Positions 28,876-38,130 of a DNA stretch of 40,359 nt are shown here, in pieces; the first letter of the stretch is position 1, and every line of letters begins with the position of its first letter. The DNA comes from Pelagophyceae sp. CCMP2097 (taxonomy: Eukaryota > Sar > Pelagophyceae). Under the pieces are notes generated by a model. That model was not told where the DNA came from and ran no database searches. It saw only the letters and a program-made list of their open reading frames with translations. The stretch is from assembly GCA_026770575.1 (NCBI GenBank), contig MU657173.1, positions 52,401 to 92,759 on the forward strand, written 5' to 3'. The position numbers and the translations under genes were made by a program.

Positions 28876-30272
28876 TTAGAGTTCCTCGGACTCGGTGTGG
28901 GCCTGGTCGAGCGCTGCTTGGATGCAGGGCCAGCTGCCGGAGAGGTCGTAGCCCTCGATGCCTAAAAGCGCCGATCGGCCACCTCGCGGTGCGGCGGATG
29001 CAAATATGACGGACAACCGCTCGGTGAGGGACGCACCGAGCTTGAGGATCCGTGCTTCCAGCTGGTCGACCATGGCGGCGTGCTCCTTGGCGAGGCGCTT
29101 GTCGTGGCGGAGGTTGGCGCAGTACTCGTCGCGGATCCTGGCGTTGGGATCGAACGCGGCCGGGGCGTCGGGCGCGGCGACCCTAATGCGAGGCGGTCGG
29201 TGCTGCGTTCGTCGCGTCGCCGCGTTCGGCGCTGCGTCAGGGGACTTTGTGGGCCGCACCCGACGTCGGCTTCAAGGCCGACGAATCCGTGGATGTCGGA
29301 CAGGACCTAATGCGTCGAAGCGTCTGCCTCCGGGTGGATCAGGATACATTCACAAAGGGGAAACCTCACCTCGCGGGGTTTCGCGGCGACGTCCTCGAAC
29401 TTGACCAAGAGTTTGTGCTGCAGGAAGGGCGCGTCGGCGGCGGCGTATTCGTGGATCCTTAACCAATTTGCGACGAGCGTGCCCAACGGCGCGGCGCGGC
29501 ACTCGGGGCGCCGCTTATGCTCCAGCGCGTTGGCGAGCGGGTGCTGCGTCACGAACAAGAACTTGACGCGCGACGACGCGGTTGCGGTGGACCAGTCCGG
29601 CGGCTGCGATGGCGCGGTCCACACGTTGACGTCGATGTTGAGCAAAGCCTGGAGGAATCGCGCGTGCACCACATTCGGCGCCGAGTGCTCGAGGAGGACT
29701 TTAAAGTCGCCTTGCAGCGCGTCTGCGCCCCAGAGGTAGCCAAACGAGTTGAGGAGTCGGAGTTTGTTCGGCAGCGTGACGGAATCGTGGCCTTCCGTCC
29801 AGTGCACGCCGGCCTCGTTGGCCAGCGCGTAGCGGCCGTAGCCGGCCTGGCGCATATTGGCTTTGACGCGGATCTGCCTCTGCATGTCAAGTTTGGCCAG
29901 AGCGAATCGCGGATAGACGTCCTGGAAGAAGATGCCCTCGTCAGACTCCTGACCGCTAAAGCCCTTGAACTTCTGCTGGGAGAGGAAGCGAGAATCCGTC
30001 TTCAAGAGCGACCACACCAAAGCTTCACCGCCAAAGTGCGGCCCTCCGACCATCAACAACGGCTTTGCGTCGAGGAGGTTTTGCCACTCAACCTGCCCGA
30101 GTGCGAGTCTTGGAAACTCGTGGTTAAACGCGTCGCTGCCGTGGGCGGCGAAGATGCCGAAGAATATGAGGCACGGGGCGGCGAAGACGATACAGAGCAG
30201 TGGGGCGAGCTTGACCCAGTCCCTTCGGCGCATCCCATGCATCTTCAGCGCCGCCCCATTCAACAGGTCCAT
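28876..30272 (-). CDS. Type II membrane sulfotransferase-like protein
   Basis: Exons 30272-29370, 29306-29260, 29182-29037, 28961-28876; 393 residues. Introns are 63, 77 and 75 nt. The frame is open upstream to 30662, but the ATG at 30272 puts a single N-terminal membrane anchor (WVKLAPLLCIVFAAPCLIFF) in the right place. The PAPS-loop region reads LLMVGGPHFGGEALVWSLL. The 3'-phosphate region reads VKFLFVTQHPLANALEHKR, followed by LVKFEDVAAKPRE|VLSDIHGFVGLE, the usual C-terminal sulfotransferase block, rebuilt only after splicing. Canonical Arg of R-H-P is Gln here (TQHP), so activity is uncertain. Golgi location is inferred from the anchor. It diverges from the PNPase gene, ATGs 168 bp apart. 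Confidence 0.82.
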
Positions 30273-30440
30273 GGCCGCAGAGGCACGCCCGCGAGGCCAG
30301 AGAGAGGTGCTATACCACGCCGGCAGGGCACCAGCAGTTCGTTCGCCCACGCCTAGCGCGCTAGCGGCAAACCCGGAAAAACAACGGGTTGAGGTGTCTT
30401 CGCTGATTTCCCGGGTCGGCTGACTCGGAGTCTGCGTGTC

Positions 30441-32959
30441 ATGCGGCTCTGCGCGACTTTGTCGCTCCTTGCGGGCGCTCACGGCCTCGGCGCGTTCTCG
30501 AAGCGCACCGCGCGGCGCACGTCGCCGAGGAATGTCGCCGAGCTGCCGGCTGAAAATGAAGTCTGCGAGTTCATTCTTGGTGACGACGTCAGCGCCGCCC
30601 CCGTCCGGTGAGACGTGCATCCCTGCGACACCACTGCCCACAGTCTTATCAACCATGTCCAAATAGCTTCGAGGTGGGCCGGCTGGGCCGCCAGGCGGAC
30701 GCGGCGGTGATGACGCGGAGGGGGGACACCATGGTCTACACCACGCTCTGCGTCGGCAGCGACGAGGGCGGCGGCGACTTCTGCCCGATGTCCGTCGACT
30801 ACCAGGAGCGATTCTCCGCCTCGGGCCGAACGTCGGGTGCGCAAATCGACGCCTGCCCGCGGAGACCGTCGGGCGGTGTCGAGAGTCTTTACAACGCCCC
30901 CTTAGGCGGGTACAACAAGCGCGACGGCCGCGCGAACGAAAAGGAGATTTTGATCTCGCGCCTGATCGACCGGCCTCTGCGGCCGACGATTATCGACGGC
31001 TGGTCCTCTGACATCCAAATCATCTCGTGGGTCTTAGCTTATGATGGCACGCACTCGCCAGAGGTGCTGGCCATCCTCGGCGCGTCGGCGGCGCTGCAGC
31101 TGTCGCGCGTGCCGACCATTTGCAGCGTTGGGGCCTCTAAGATCGAACTCAAGGAGGGCTCGGAAGATTTTGTCCTCGACGCGGCCACGTCAAAGACCGA
31201 CGCCGAGTCCGCCCTGTCGCTCTACGTCGCGTCCGCCGACGGGTCTGTGTTGATGGTCGAGGGCGGCGCGCACTTTCTGCCTGAGGAGAAGATGAACGAG
31301 GCGCTCGCGTCCGCGTCGGCGGCGGCGTGCCGCGCGGGTGCGCAGATCGGGGCGTGGGCGGACTCGATGCGCGAACGCGGCCTCGCAGAGCAGAAGGATT
31401 ACGCAATGGTGCGCGCGTTTCCGACGGCGCTCCGCGACTGGATGAGCGCCGAATTCGATGAGAAGATCAAAGCCTCAACTATGGCTTTACGATCTGGAGA
31501 CATGTCGTACCACCGCCAGACTTTGACGAAACTCGACAAGGAGGTCATGGCCGCTTTATCCACGGCGCCGCCGCGCGAGAACGGCGAAGCGTGGACCAAA
31601 GCGGACGCGAAGCGCGCCTTGAAGAAGCTCTGCGAAAAGACCATGGCGGCCACGGTGCGCGCCGAGGCTTTACGGTGCGACGGCCGGCCGCTGACGGAGG
31701 TGCGGCCCATCGACTGCGAGATGGCGTTTTTGCCTTCAGTTCACGGTTCGGCCGTGTTCACGCGCGGCGAGACGCAGTCCTTGGCCACGTGCACGCTCGG
31801 CGACGCTTCGATGGCCATGCGCAACGACGACGCTTTGGTCGAGGGCGGTCCCTCGAAGCGCTTTTACGTGCAGTACACCTTTCCGCCCTCGAGCGTCGGC
31901 GAGACGGGTCGATTCGGCGCTCCGGGCCGCCGCGAGATCGGCCACGGTGCTCTCGCCGAAAGAGCCCTGCGGCCGGCGCTGCCCAAGGATGCGGACTTCC
32001 CGTACGCGGTGCGCGTCGAGTCTTTGATCACGGAATCGTGCGGGTCATCGAGTATGGCCACGGTCTGCGGCGGCTGCCTCGCAATGATGGACGCCGGCGT
32101 CCCCATCACGCGCGTCGTCGCCGGCGTCGCCATGGGCGTCATCCTCCCCGACGACGACTCGCAGCAGCCCATTGTTTTGACGGACATTCTCGGCGTCGAG
32201 GACGCTTTGGGTTCCATGGACTTCAAGGTCGCAGGCGACGACCAGGGCATCTCCGCCTTTCAGCTCGACGTCAAGCAGATGGGCCTGACCGTGGAGACTC
32301 TAGCAGACGCGCTGGCCCAGGCCAAGGTCGCTCGCCTAAAAGTGCTGGGCATCATGCGGACGGCCCAACCCGCGCCGCGCGCCACTCTGTCCGCCAACGT
32401 GCCAAAGCAGCGGCAGCTCAAGGTGCCGCCGGGCTTGATCGGCAAGATCATCGGCCCGCGCGGCGCCACTATCAAGGCCATGATCGAGGAGTTTTCGCTT
32501 TCCAACTTGGATATTCAGGAGGACGGCACGGTAACCGTGTCCGCCATGCTCGACGAGTCTTTGGACGCGGCGTCTTCTCGCATCGAGGCCATGAAGGAGG
32601 ACGACGCCGCGGGCGCGGCGCGGCGCGAGATGAAGAAGGCGCCGGTGTCGTACGACGGGCCCATGCCCGTCGTCGGCGGCGTCTACGGAGGGACCGTCGC
32701 GGGCGTCAAGACTTTCGGGGCCTTTGTCGCGTTTGACGACTTTGCGGGCCTCGAGGGCCTCTGCCACATCAGCGAGCTCGCGGTGGAACGCATCCGCAAT
32801 ATCGAAAAGTTCATCCAGCCGGGGGAAAGACTCGAGGTCAAAGTTTTGGCCGTCGACGAAGCCACCAAGAAAATGACTCTCTCGCGCAAGGCCGTCATCA
32901 CGGACCGACAGGCGGCCCAGGCCGCGGCCGCGGCGCCCGCGGCGCCCGCGCCGCAGTGA
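30441..32959 (+). CDS. PNP: Polynucleotide phosphorylase, predicted plastid form
   Basis: Exons 30441-30607, 30667-30836, 30906-32959; 796 residues. Intron 1 is 59 nt (gtgaga..aatag). Intron 2 (30837-30905) is a stop-free 69 nt, recognised because its removal restores SASGRTS|GGYNKRDGRANEKE. The leader MRLCATLSLLAGAHGLGAF has a signal peptide with Phe at the cleavage point, the pattern of plastid import in secondary red-plastid algae, followed by a basic stretch. Two RNase PH domains follow: EKEILISRLIDRPLRPT and GRREIGHGALAERAL, with the catalytic-region DFKVAGDDQGISAFQLDVK. Then a KH domain (GLIGKIIGPRGATIKAMIEE) and an S1 domain (GVKTFGAFVAF..LCHISEL). It degrades or tails RNA in 3'-5' direction using phosphate. 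Length and domain order are standard. Confidence 0.93.
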
Positions 32960-33168
32960 GCCGTCGACTTTTAAAGAGTCGAGCTGTGACCACTCGGGCG
33001 AAACGTTGGGGGAGGTGTTACGAGGCGCCTCCTGCGGCGGGCGCGCAGGGACTTTTGCACTTTGACGGGGAGAGGCTTTCGCTCCGCTTCGGCGTCTTTG
33101 TTGCGGGGATGCGGCTGCACGAGCGCGGGAGTGGCAGCTTCCTGTTGGGGACGTTTTTGGGGACAGAT

Positions 33169-34306
33169 TCAGACGCCCGAGAACGCGGAAAAGCCTCCGT
33201 CGACGTTGAGGATGGAGCCGGTGACGAACGAGGACGCGTCCGAGGCGAGGAAGATCAGCGCAGCGACGAGCTCCTCGGGCGAACCGAGGCGGCCCAGGGG
33301 CGTGTGGTCGATGATGGCCCGGCCGCGCTGCGTGAACGAGCCGTCTGCGTTGACGAGGAGCGCGCGGTTCTGCTCTGCGAGGAAAAAGCCCGGCGCGATG
33401 GCGTTGACTCTTAGACCGCTGCCGTGCTTCGTCGCCAGCTCCACGGCGAGCCACTTTGTCAAATTCTCGACTCCCGCTTTCGCGGCAGAGTACCCGACGA
33501 CGCGCGTCAGCGGCGCCTGGGCCGAGATGGAAGACACGTTGATGATAGACCCAACCTGCCTCGCCGCCTAAAGGACCTTGCTGCTCCTCGCGCGGCGCAT
33601 CCTACTGCGCACCATGACTTGTCCGAAGCACTGCGTGGCCAAGATGACACCCTGGATGTTCAGCTGGAAGACGGACTCAATCTCCGCCTGAGGGACGTCG
33701 AAGAACGAGCCTGCGCGGCGTCTCTGGCCCCCGGCGGGCTGTGCGTCCTCACCGTTCGGAGCCACCGTCGCGCCGGCGCGGTTGCCGCCGGCGCCGTTGA
33801 TTAGGACGTCGATTCGGCCAAACTTTTCCATGACGAGCGCGCGCGCGACTCCGAGCTGCGCCGCGTCCAACACGTCCGCCGGAGCCTGTCCACGCGCCGT
33901 CCCAAAACGGGATGCGGCGTCCCACGATGGGGATGCGGTGCGTCTACTCCGTCGCACCGCGAGCGCCGGCGTCCCGTACTCCTCTTCGAGCGCGGCGGCG
34001 AGCGCCTCCGCCACGTCGCGCCGCCGCGAGATGACGACGACGCTCGCGCCCGCCGCCGCGAGCCCTGCGAGCGTATTTGGAGAGGGCCTCGGTGGGCGCG
34101 GGCGCACCGCGGCAAAAGGCCGTGCCGAGGACGCCCGTCGCCCCTGTCACCACTGCGACTTTCCCGTCGAGGCTCGTCATCCGGGAAACGGCCTCGCGCG
34201 ACAGCGTGCTCATGGCTTCGACCGCGGCTCCCAAAGGCGTCGAGCCGGGTTGTGGACTTCCAAGAACTCGGAAAACATTGCAAAATGAACGCGATGCCGA
34301 TTTCAT
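33169..34306 (-). CDS. Short-chain dehydrogenase, D-mannonate/fructuronate oxidoreductase-like
   Basis: Exons 34306-34108, 34064-33958, 33885-33753, 33710-33613, 33567-33169; about 311 residues. Introns are 43, 72, 42 and 45 nt. The 42-nt intron (33711-33752) is stop-free and in frame; removing it restores VAPNG|SFFDVP. The NAD(P) loop is VVTGATGVLGTAF; NGAGGN is conserved; the catalytic Ser is in NVSSISAQ and Tyr/Lys in YSAAKAG. RVNAIAPGFFLAEQNRALL and DGGFSAFSGV at the C-terminus match the SDR group that reduces fructuronate/mannonate-type sugar acids. The ATG at 34306 adds a basic presequence (MKSASRSFCNVFRVL) that could target mitochondria; the alternative ATG at 34213 starts nearer the enzyme fold. 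It converges with PNPase. Confidence 0.87.
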
Positions 34307-34496
34307 CAAAGCCTGGGAGAAATCCCAACATCTCTCTCACCCAAAAGTTTCAAAAGAGTGTCAAATTTTGCCACAGCGCCCGACTGCGCTCAGTCTGCGC
34401 TGCGCTTCGCTGCGCTTCCTTCCCAGCTGCAGCTCTCAAGTGCGCCCGGCTCGGCCCGGCGCTGCCTCGACTTGAGGGCTCGTGGCCTCTGCAAAA

Positions 34497-36110
34497 ATGT
34501 ACCTCTGGGTGACAGTTGCAGCGGGCGAGACGTCGGCGCGGTTCCGCGTGCCCTGTGGAGACGGCCGGAAGACGTTCAAGTGGCTTGGCCTCGTCGCCGC
34601 GGGCCGCTACTGCGGCGAGGCCCCGCGCGGGGCCGCGCGCGCGAGAGAGGCCCCCCAGTCCAAAGCCGCAGGGACGGCGCTGTTTCCGCAAAACGTCTCC
34701 GCAGACGGAGTCGACTTCTTCCACCCAGACGCCCTGGTCAGCGAGGAGCTGCCGGACGGCGCCGAGGTCCGAATCGACCTGGCTGCGCGAATCGGCGTCG
34801 GCGCGGCAGGGAAGCCGAATCAGTCGAGATGGGCGACTATTGCCTTTGACGTCTCTGAGCCAAGGTCGCCCCACCGCCAGAGAGCGCTAGACAACGAGTA
34901 CGACGCCCAAGAGGCCAAGCGCGTCTCCCAGCTCGCCCACGACGACGCGGAGAGGCAAAAAGACGTCAACGCAAAGGCAAAGTCGATGCGATTTATCGTG
35001 GCGACGCAGCTGCCCGATTCGACGCAGGTCCGAGAGGCGCTCCACGAGGACTGGTTCGCCATGGCGGCGGTGCTGGACAAGGTGGTGCCGAACCGCGACG
35101 ACCAGCGGCGCTGCAAGGGCGTGCTCGCGCAGCACTTTGTGCTGCTCAACGAACTCTACCGCGCGTTCTTGCCGCCCCCGGCCTCGGTCCTCGTCCCGGT
35201 CCAGCGCATGGACTTTGGCGACTTGTGCGAACTCGCATCGGCCACGGGCTTCCTGCCGGCGGCCGCGCTCCGCCAATGCTTCGACGAGTGCCTCGGCAAC
35301 TTCGCGCCCCCCGACGGCAAGGCGGCGCCCGCCGAAAGCAAGGCGGCGCGCGGCGCACCCGTCGAAGGCAAGGTGGACCGTGCCTCTTTCTTGAACATGC
35401 TTATTTGGTCCGCACTCTTCTCGGGCTGGCCCTCGGCCGACGCCGCGCCGCTGGGCGACGGCGCCGCGCAGCCCGCGTCGGCGGGCACCGCGGCCCCAAT
35501 ATTTTGCGCGGGCGACGCGCCGCGGCTCCTCGAGCGGCTCATCCTTGACCGCCTGGTGCCCGGCCTCGACCGGCGCGCGCCGCAGTCCGCCGGCCGCGCC
35601 GCGCTCGCCACGGACGACGTGCTGGCGACGCTCTGGGACGCCGAGGCTGCGCTCCGCGGTATCTTCGACCGCGGCGCGCGAGCCGAGGAGCTCAGTCTGG
35701 CAGAGTTTCAGCAGTTCGTCGAGGACGCCGGCCTCGGTGGCGGCCGGTCGATCTCCGGCGTGGTGTCGCGCGCCTCGCACGCCGATCTCGCCGACGCCGC
35801 GGTGTTTGCGGGCCTCTGTGCCGTGACGGTCAAAGACGTCCGCAATGCGTTTCTCAATGCGCAGGGCGACGTTTCGTTCCTGGCGCCAGAGCTGAAGCGG
35901 GCCAGGGCAATCCGTCTGAAGCAGGCGCTCGCGGAGAAGCAGCCGCGGCCGGCGACGTTTGGCGAGTTCCTCGAAGCCGTCGTCCGTCTTGCACTCGTGA
36001 AGTGGGGAGACGCCAAAAACCAAATCCCCCACGCCGAGCGCGTTCGGCGCGGCCTCTACTGCGTCCTCGCAAAGCTCCAGCCCAACTTCCTCGACAACCC
36101 GCACAAGTGA
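34497..36110 (+). CDS. Conserved-looking protein of unknown function
   Basis: This is a single exon of 537 residues. The frame opens at a GTG (34482); the first ATG is 34497. I do not recognise a family. The N-terminal 110 residues look like a small beta-rich domain (MYLWVTVAAGETSARFRV, GDGRKTFKWLGLVAAGRY, FFHPDALVSEELPDGAEVRI). A charged helical stretch (EAKRVSQLAHDDAERQKD) follows. The rest is mostly helical with two similar blocks, MDFGDLCELASATGFLP and LSLAEFQQFVEDAGLGG, which have EF-hand-like helix patterns without calcium-ligand loops. It ends RRGLYCVLAKLQPNFLDNPHK. Codon use matches the neighbours. It starts 190 bp from the divergent SDR gene and converges on DOT1. Confidence 0.8.
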   Translation: MYLWVTVAAGETSARFRVPCGDGRKTFKWLGLVAAGRYCGEAPRGAARAREAPQSKAAGTALFPQNVSADGVDFFHPDALVSEELPDGAEVRIDLAARIGVGAAGKPNQSRWATIAFDVSEPRSPHRQRALDNEYDAQEAKRVSQLAHDDAERQKDVNAKAKSMRFIVATQLPDSTQVREALHEDWFAMAAVLDKVVPNRDDQRRCKGVLAQHFVLLNELYRAFLPPPASVLVPVQRMDFGDLCELASATGFLPAAALRQCFDECLGNFAPPDGKAAPAESKAARGAPVEGKVDRASFLNMLIWSALFSGWPSADAAPLGDGAAQPASAGTAAPIFCAGDAPRLLERLILDRLVPGLDRRAPQSAGRAALATDDVLATLWDAEAALRGIFDRGARAEELSLAEFQQFVEDAGLGGGRSISGVVSRASHADLADAAVFAGLCAVTVKDVRNAFLNAQGDVSFLAPELKRARAIRLKQALAEKQPRPATFGEFLEAVVRLALVKWGDAKNQIPHAERVRRGLYCVLAKLQPNFLDNPHK

Positions 36111-36293
36111 CGTTGGCGACCCGCCCTGCATAGAGGCACAACGGCGCTAACGTCTGACCCCAACCGCACTTGAATCGGACGGTTGGGCAAGTGGTTCAGA
36201 GCGTAGTATATGAGAGATCTCCTCAGAAGGAGCCGGGCGGAGTGGAGGGGCGCGCGCCTTTAAGGCTGCGCGGGTTAGGGCGTGGGCTGCGGG

Positions 36294-37665
36294 TTAGTGC
36301 GTGGCCACGAACCGCGGCGGCGGCGAGCGTTTCCGGCGCGGCGCCTCGTTTTGCGACATATCGAGCCGCCGCCGAACCTCGCTGAGGAAGTCGTGCTCGT
36401 CCTTTGCTGCGACCGCCTGGCGCGCCGGGGCGAAGTACGCGTCGCACTTCGTCGAACGGTTCTCGACGCCGCGAGTGTAGACGTAGCACGAGTGCCGCTC
36501 CGAAGACCCATGCATCGACGTCGATATCCGCTCCAGGAACGTCACCTCGAAGCCTACGCAAGCGCGTGATCGAATCGACACTCCCCCGGGTCGTCTACTC
36601 GCCGTGTTCGTCTATGATGATGCGCGGGGCCTGGTACGTGATTAGGCACTTCGCCGTGGCCGACTGGTTGAACATGGTCGCGAGCTGGCCGAGGAGCGGC
36701 GGCGGGAAGCCGACGTCGAACATGTACACGTGCGTAAACGGGTCAAACGTCTTTGCCGCGGTAATGTTGCCTAAAAGGGCGCGTCTTTGGGGCGCCGAGG
36801 GAGTGCGGAAAGAGGACGGTGCCCCCACCCCCCTCGGCATCGGCGACGCGCCGTGGGCGAAGTAGCATCGTGACTTGATCTTTTCGTTGACCTGGACCAG
36901 GTTGTGCATAGAAAGCTCCCACCGGACTTTTTCCATTTCGATTCCATACGAAAACTCGACGCCAGGGTCCGCCGCGACGTGGAAGTTCGGCTTGCCGAGG
37001 CCACTGCCGACGTCGATGAACGACGACCGCGCGTCGAGGCCGCACTTGGCTTTTAAGATGTCGACCACGCGCTGGAAGCTCTGCATGGTGATTTCGCCTA
37101 AACACGCCGTCGAGGCAGCCGCGGTGCCTTCCCGCCAAAGGACCCCGGACCGAAAAAACTCGCCGTAGATGGCGCCGCCGTCGCCGTTGCCGCCGATCTG
37201 GCCCGTGGCCTTTCGCACAATGGCGTAGACCTGCTGCGTCTGCGCGTCGCACTCGACGCCAGTGGCGCGCGCGCGGACCGGCGTCGGCTTCTGCGGCGTC
37301 TGCCACGGCGCCGCGCTCGGCTTGCGCCGCTCGGGGGACCCCCGATTCGCGTGGCGATCCGGCGACCGGTGCCCGTCCGGCGAGTCGGGGCCCACCGTCG
37401 CCGCCGACTGCGGCCGAGCCATGGACGGCCGCTGCGGCGTGCCCACGGGCTTGCGCAGCCGCGCCGCCTGCAGCTCCTCGAGCTCGAGCTCGTCCTCGTC
37501 CTCGTCAAACTCCTCCCTCAAACTCCGAGGCTGCTGCACGTCCTCGGCGCGCGGCGGCACGTCGTCCGCGTCGCTGCCGGACAACACGCTCCGCGGCCGC
37601 TTCCGCGGCGCCGGCGGGCACCGCCGCGGCGGCAGCGCGGCGTCGGCGCGCGGCGTCGAGGCCAT
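36294..37665 (-). CDS. DOT1: DOT1-like histone H3K79 methyltransferase
   Basis: Exons 37665-36852, 36770-36603, 36553-36294; 413 residues. Both introns are GC-AG: 36771-36851 (gcgcgt..tttag, 81 nt, stop-free in frame) and 36554-36602 (gcgagt..cgtag, 49 nt). They join YFAHG|NITAAKTFDPFTHVY and IIDEHG|FEVTFLERIS. The N-terminus is a disordered basic/acidic tail (REEFDEDEDELELEE, DGHRSPDRHANRG) likely to contact chromatin. The DOT1 core shows IYGEFFRSG, FIDVGSGLGKPNFHVA (SAM motif I), GIEMEKVRWEL, and FDPFTHVYMFDVGFPP. The C-terminal basic end (APRRKRSPPPRF) follows TSMHGSSERHSCYVYTR. The role is methylation of nucleosomal H3. The ATG at 37665 is the first in frame. Confidence 0.87.
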
Positions 37666-38130
37666 GGTGCCGACCGACCCCTTCTAGGCAACCGCGTTCG
37701 GTAGTATTGTGGGGGCAGGGGGGCTGCTGCCTTAGCAGCGAGCGCGGGCGGACGGCCGCAAAGCAAGCGCGGACGTCGACGCGGCCCCTTCCGTGCCGGG
37801 ACGACAGTAACGGGATCAGCACGTTTACCCAAAGGTTCCGCACGGATTCTGATAGGAATCGGAAAATCGTGGCATCTTTTCGCCCGGACACGAGCCGAAG
37901 ACTGGCCCCGCGCTGGCGCGGGCGCTGCAGATACGGAGCCGGTGCAACAGGGTATATACCCCGGGGGTGGCTTACGCGACGCGTGTCGTGTATATACCCC
38001 GGGGCAACAGGGTATATACCCATGGAGCAGGCTCTCGCGTGGACCGGCGAGACGGGACCGCCGCTGTCCATTCCATCGGCGGCCCCGAGAATAGCACGCC
38101 ATCGGCGGCCCCGGGACTTTGGTTAAGAGC
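37666..38130. other. Intergenic region with TATATACCC repeats, between SEH1 and DOT1
   Basis: No gene is supported. It lies downstream of SEH1 and upstream of DOT1 (both minus). It contains three TATATACCC-type elements at 37950-38021 and a short direct repeat, catcggcggccccg, near 38070-38115. Confidence 0.5.
37943..38021. repeat. Repeated palindromic GGGTATATACCC elements
   Basis: The 12-bp perfect palindrome GGGTATATACCC occurs at 37950-37961 and 38010-38021, both preceded by caacag. A half copy, gtatataccccgggg, is at 37990-38004. All lie 285-360 bp upstream of the DOT1 ATG. They could be TATA-type promoter or protein-binding elements. I cannot tell which from sequence. Confidence 0.7.
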
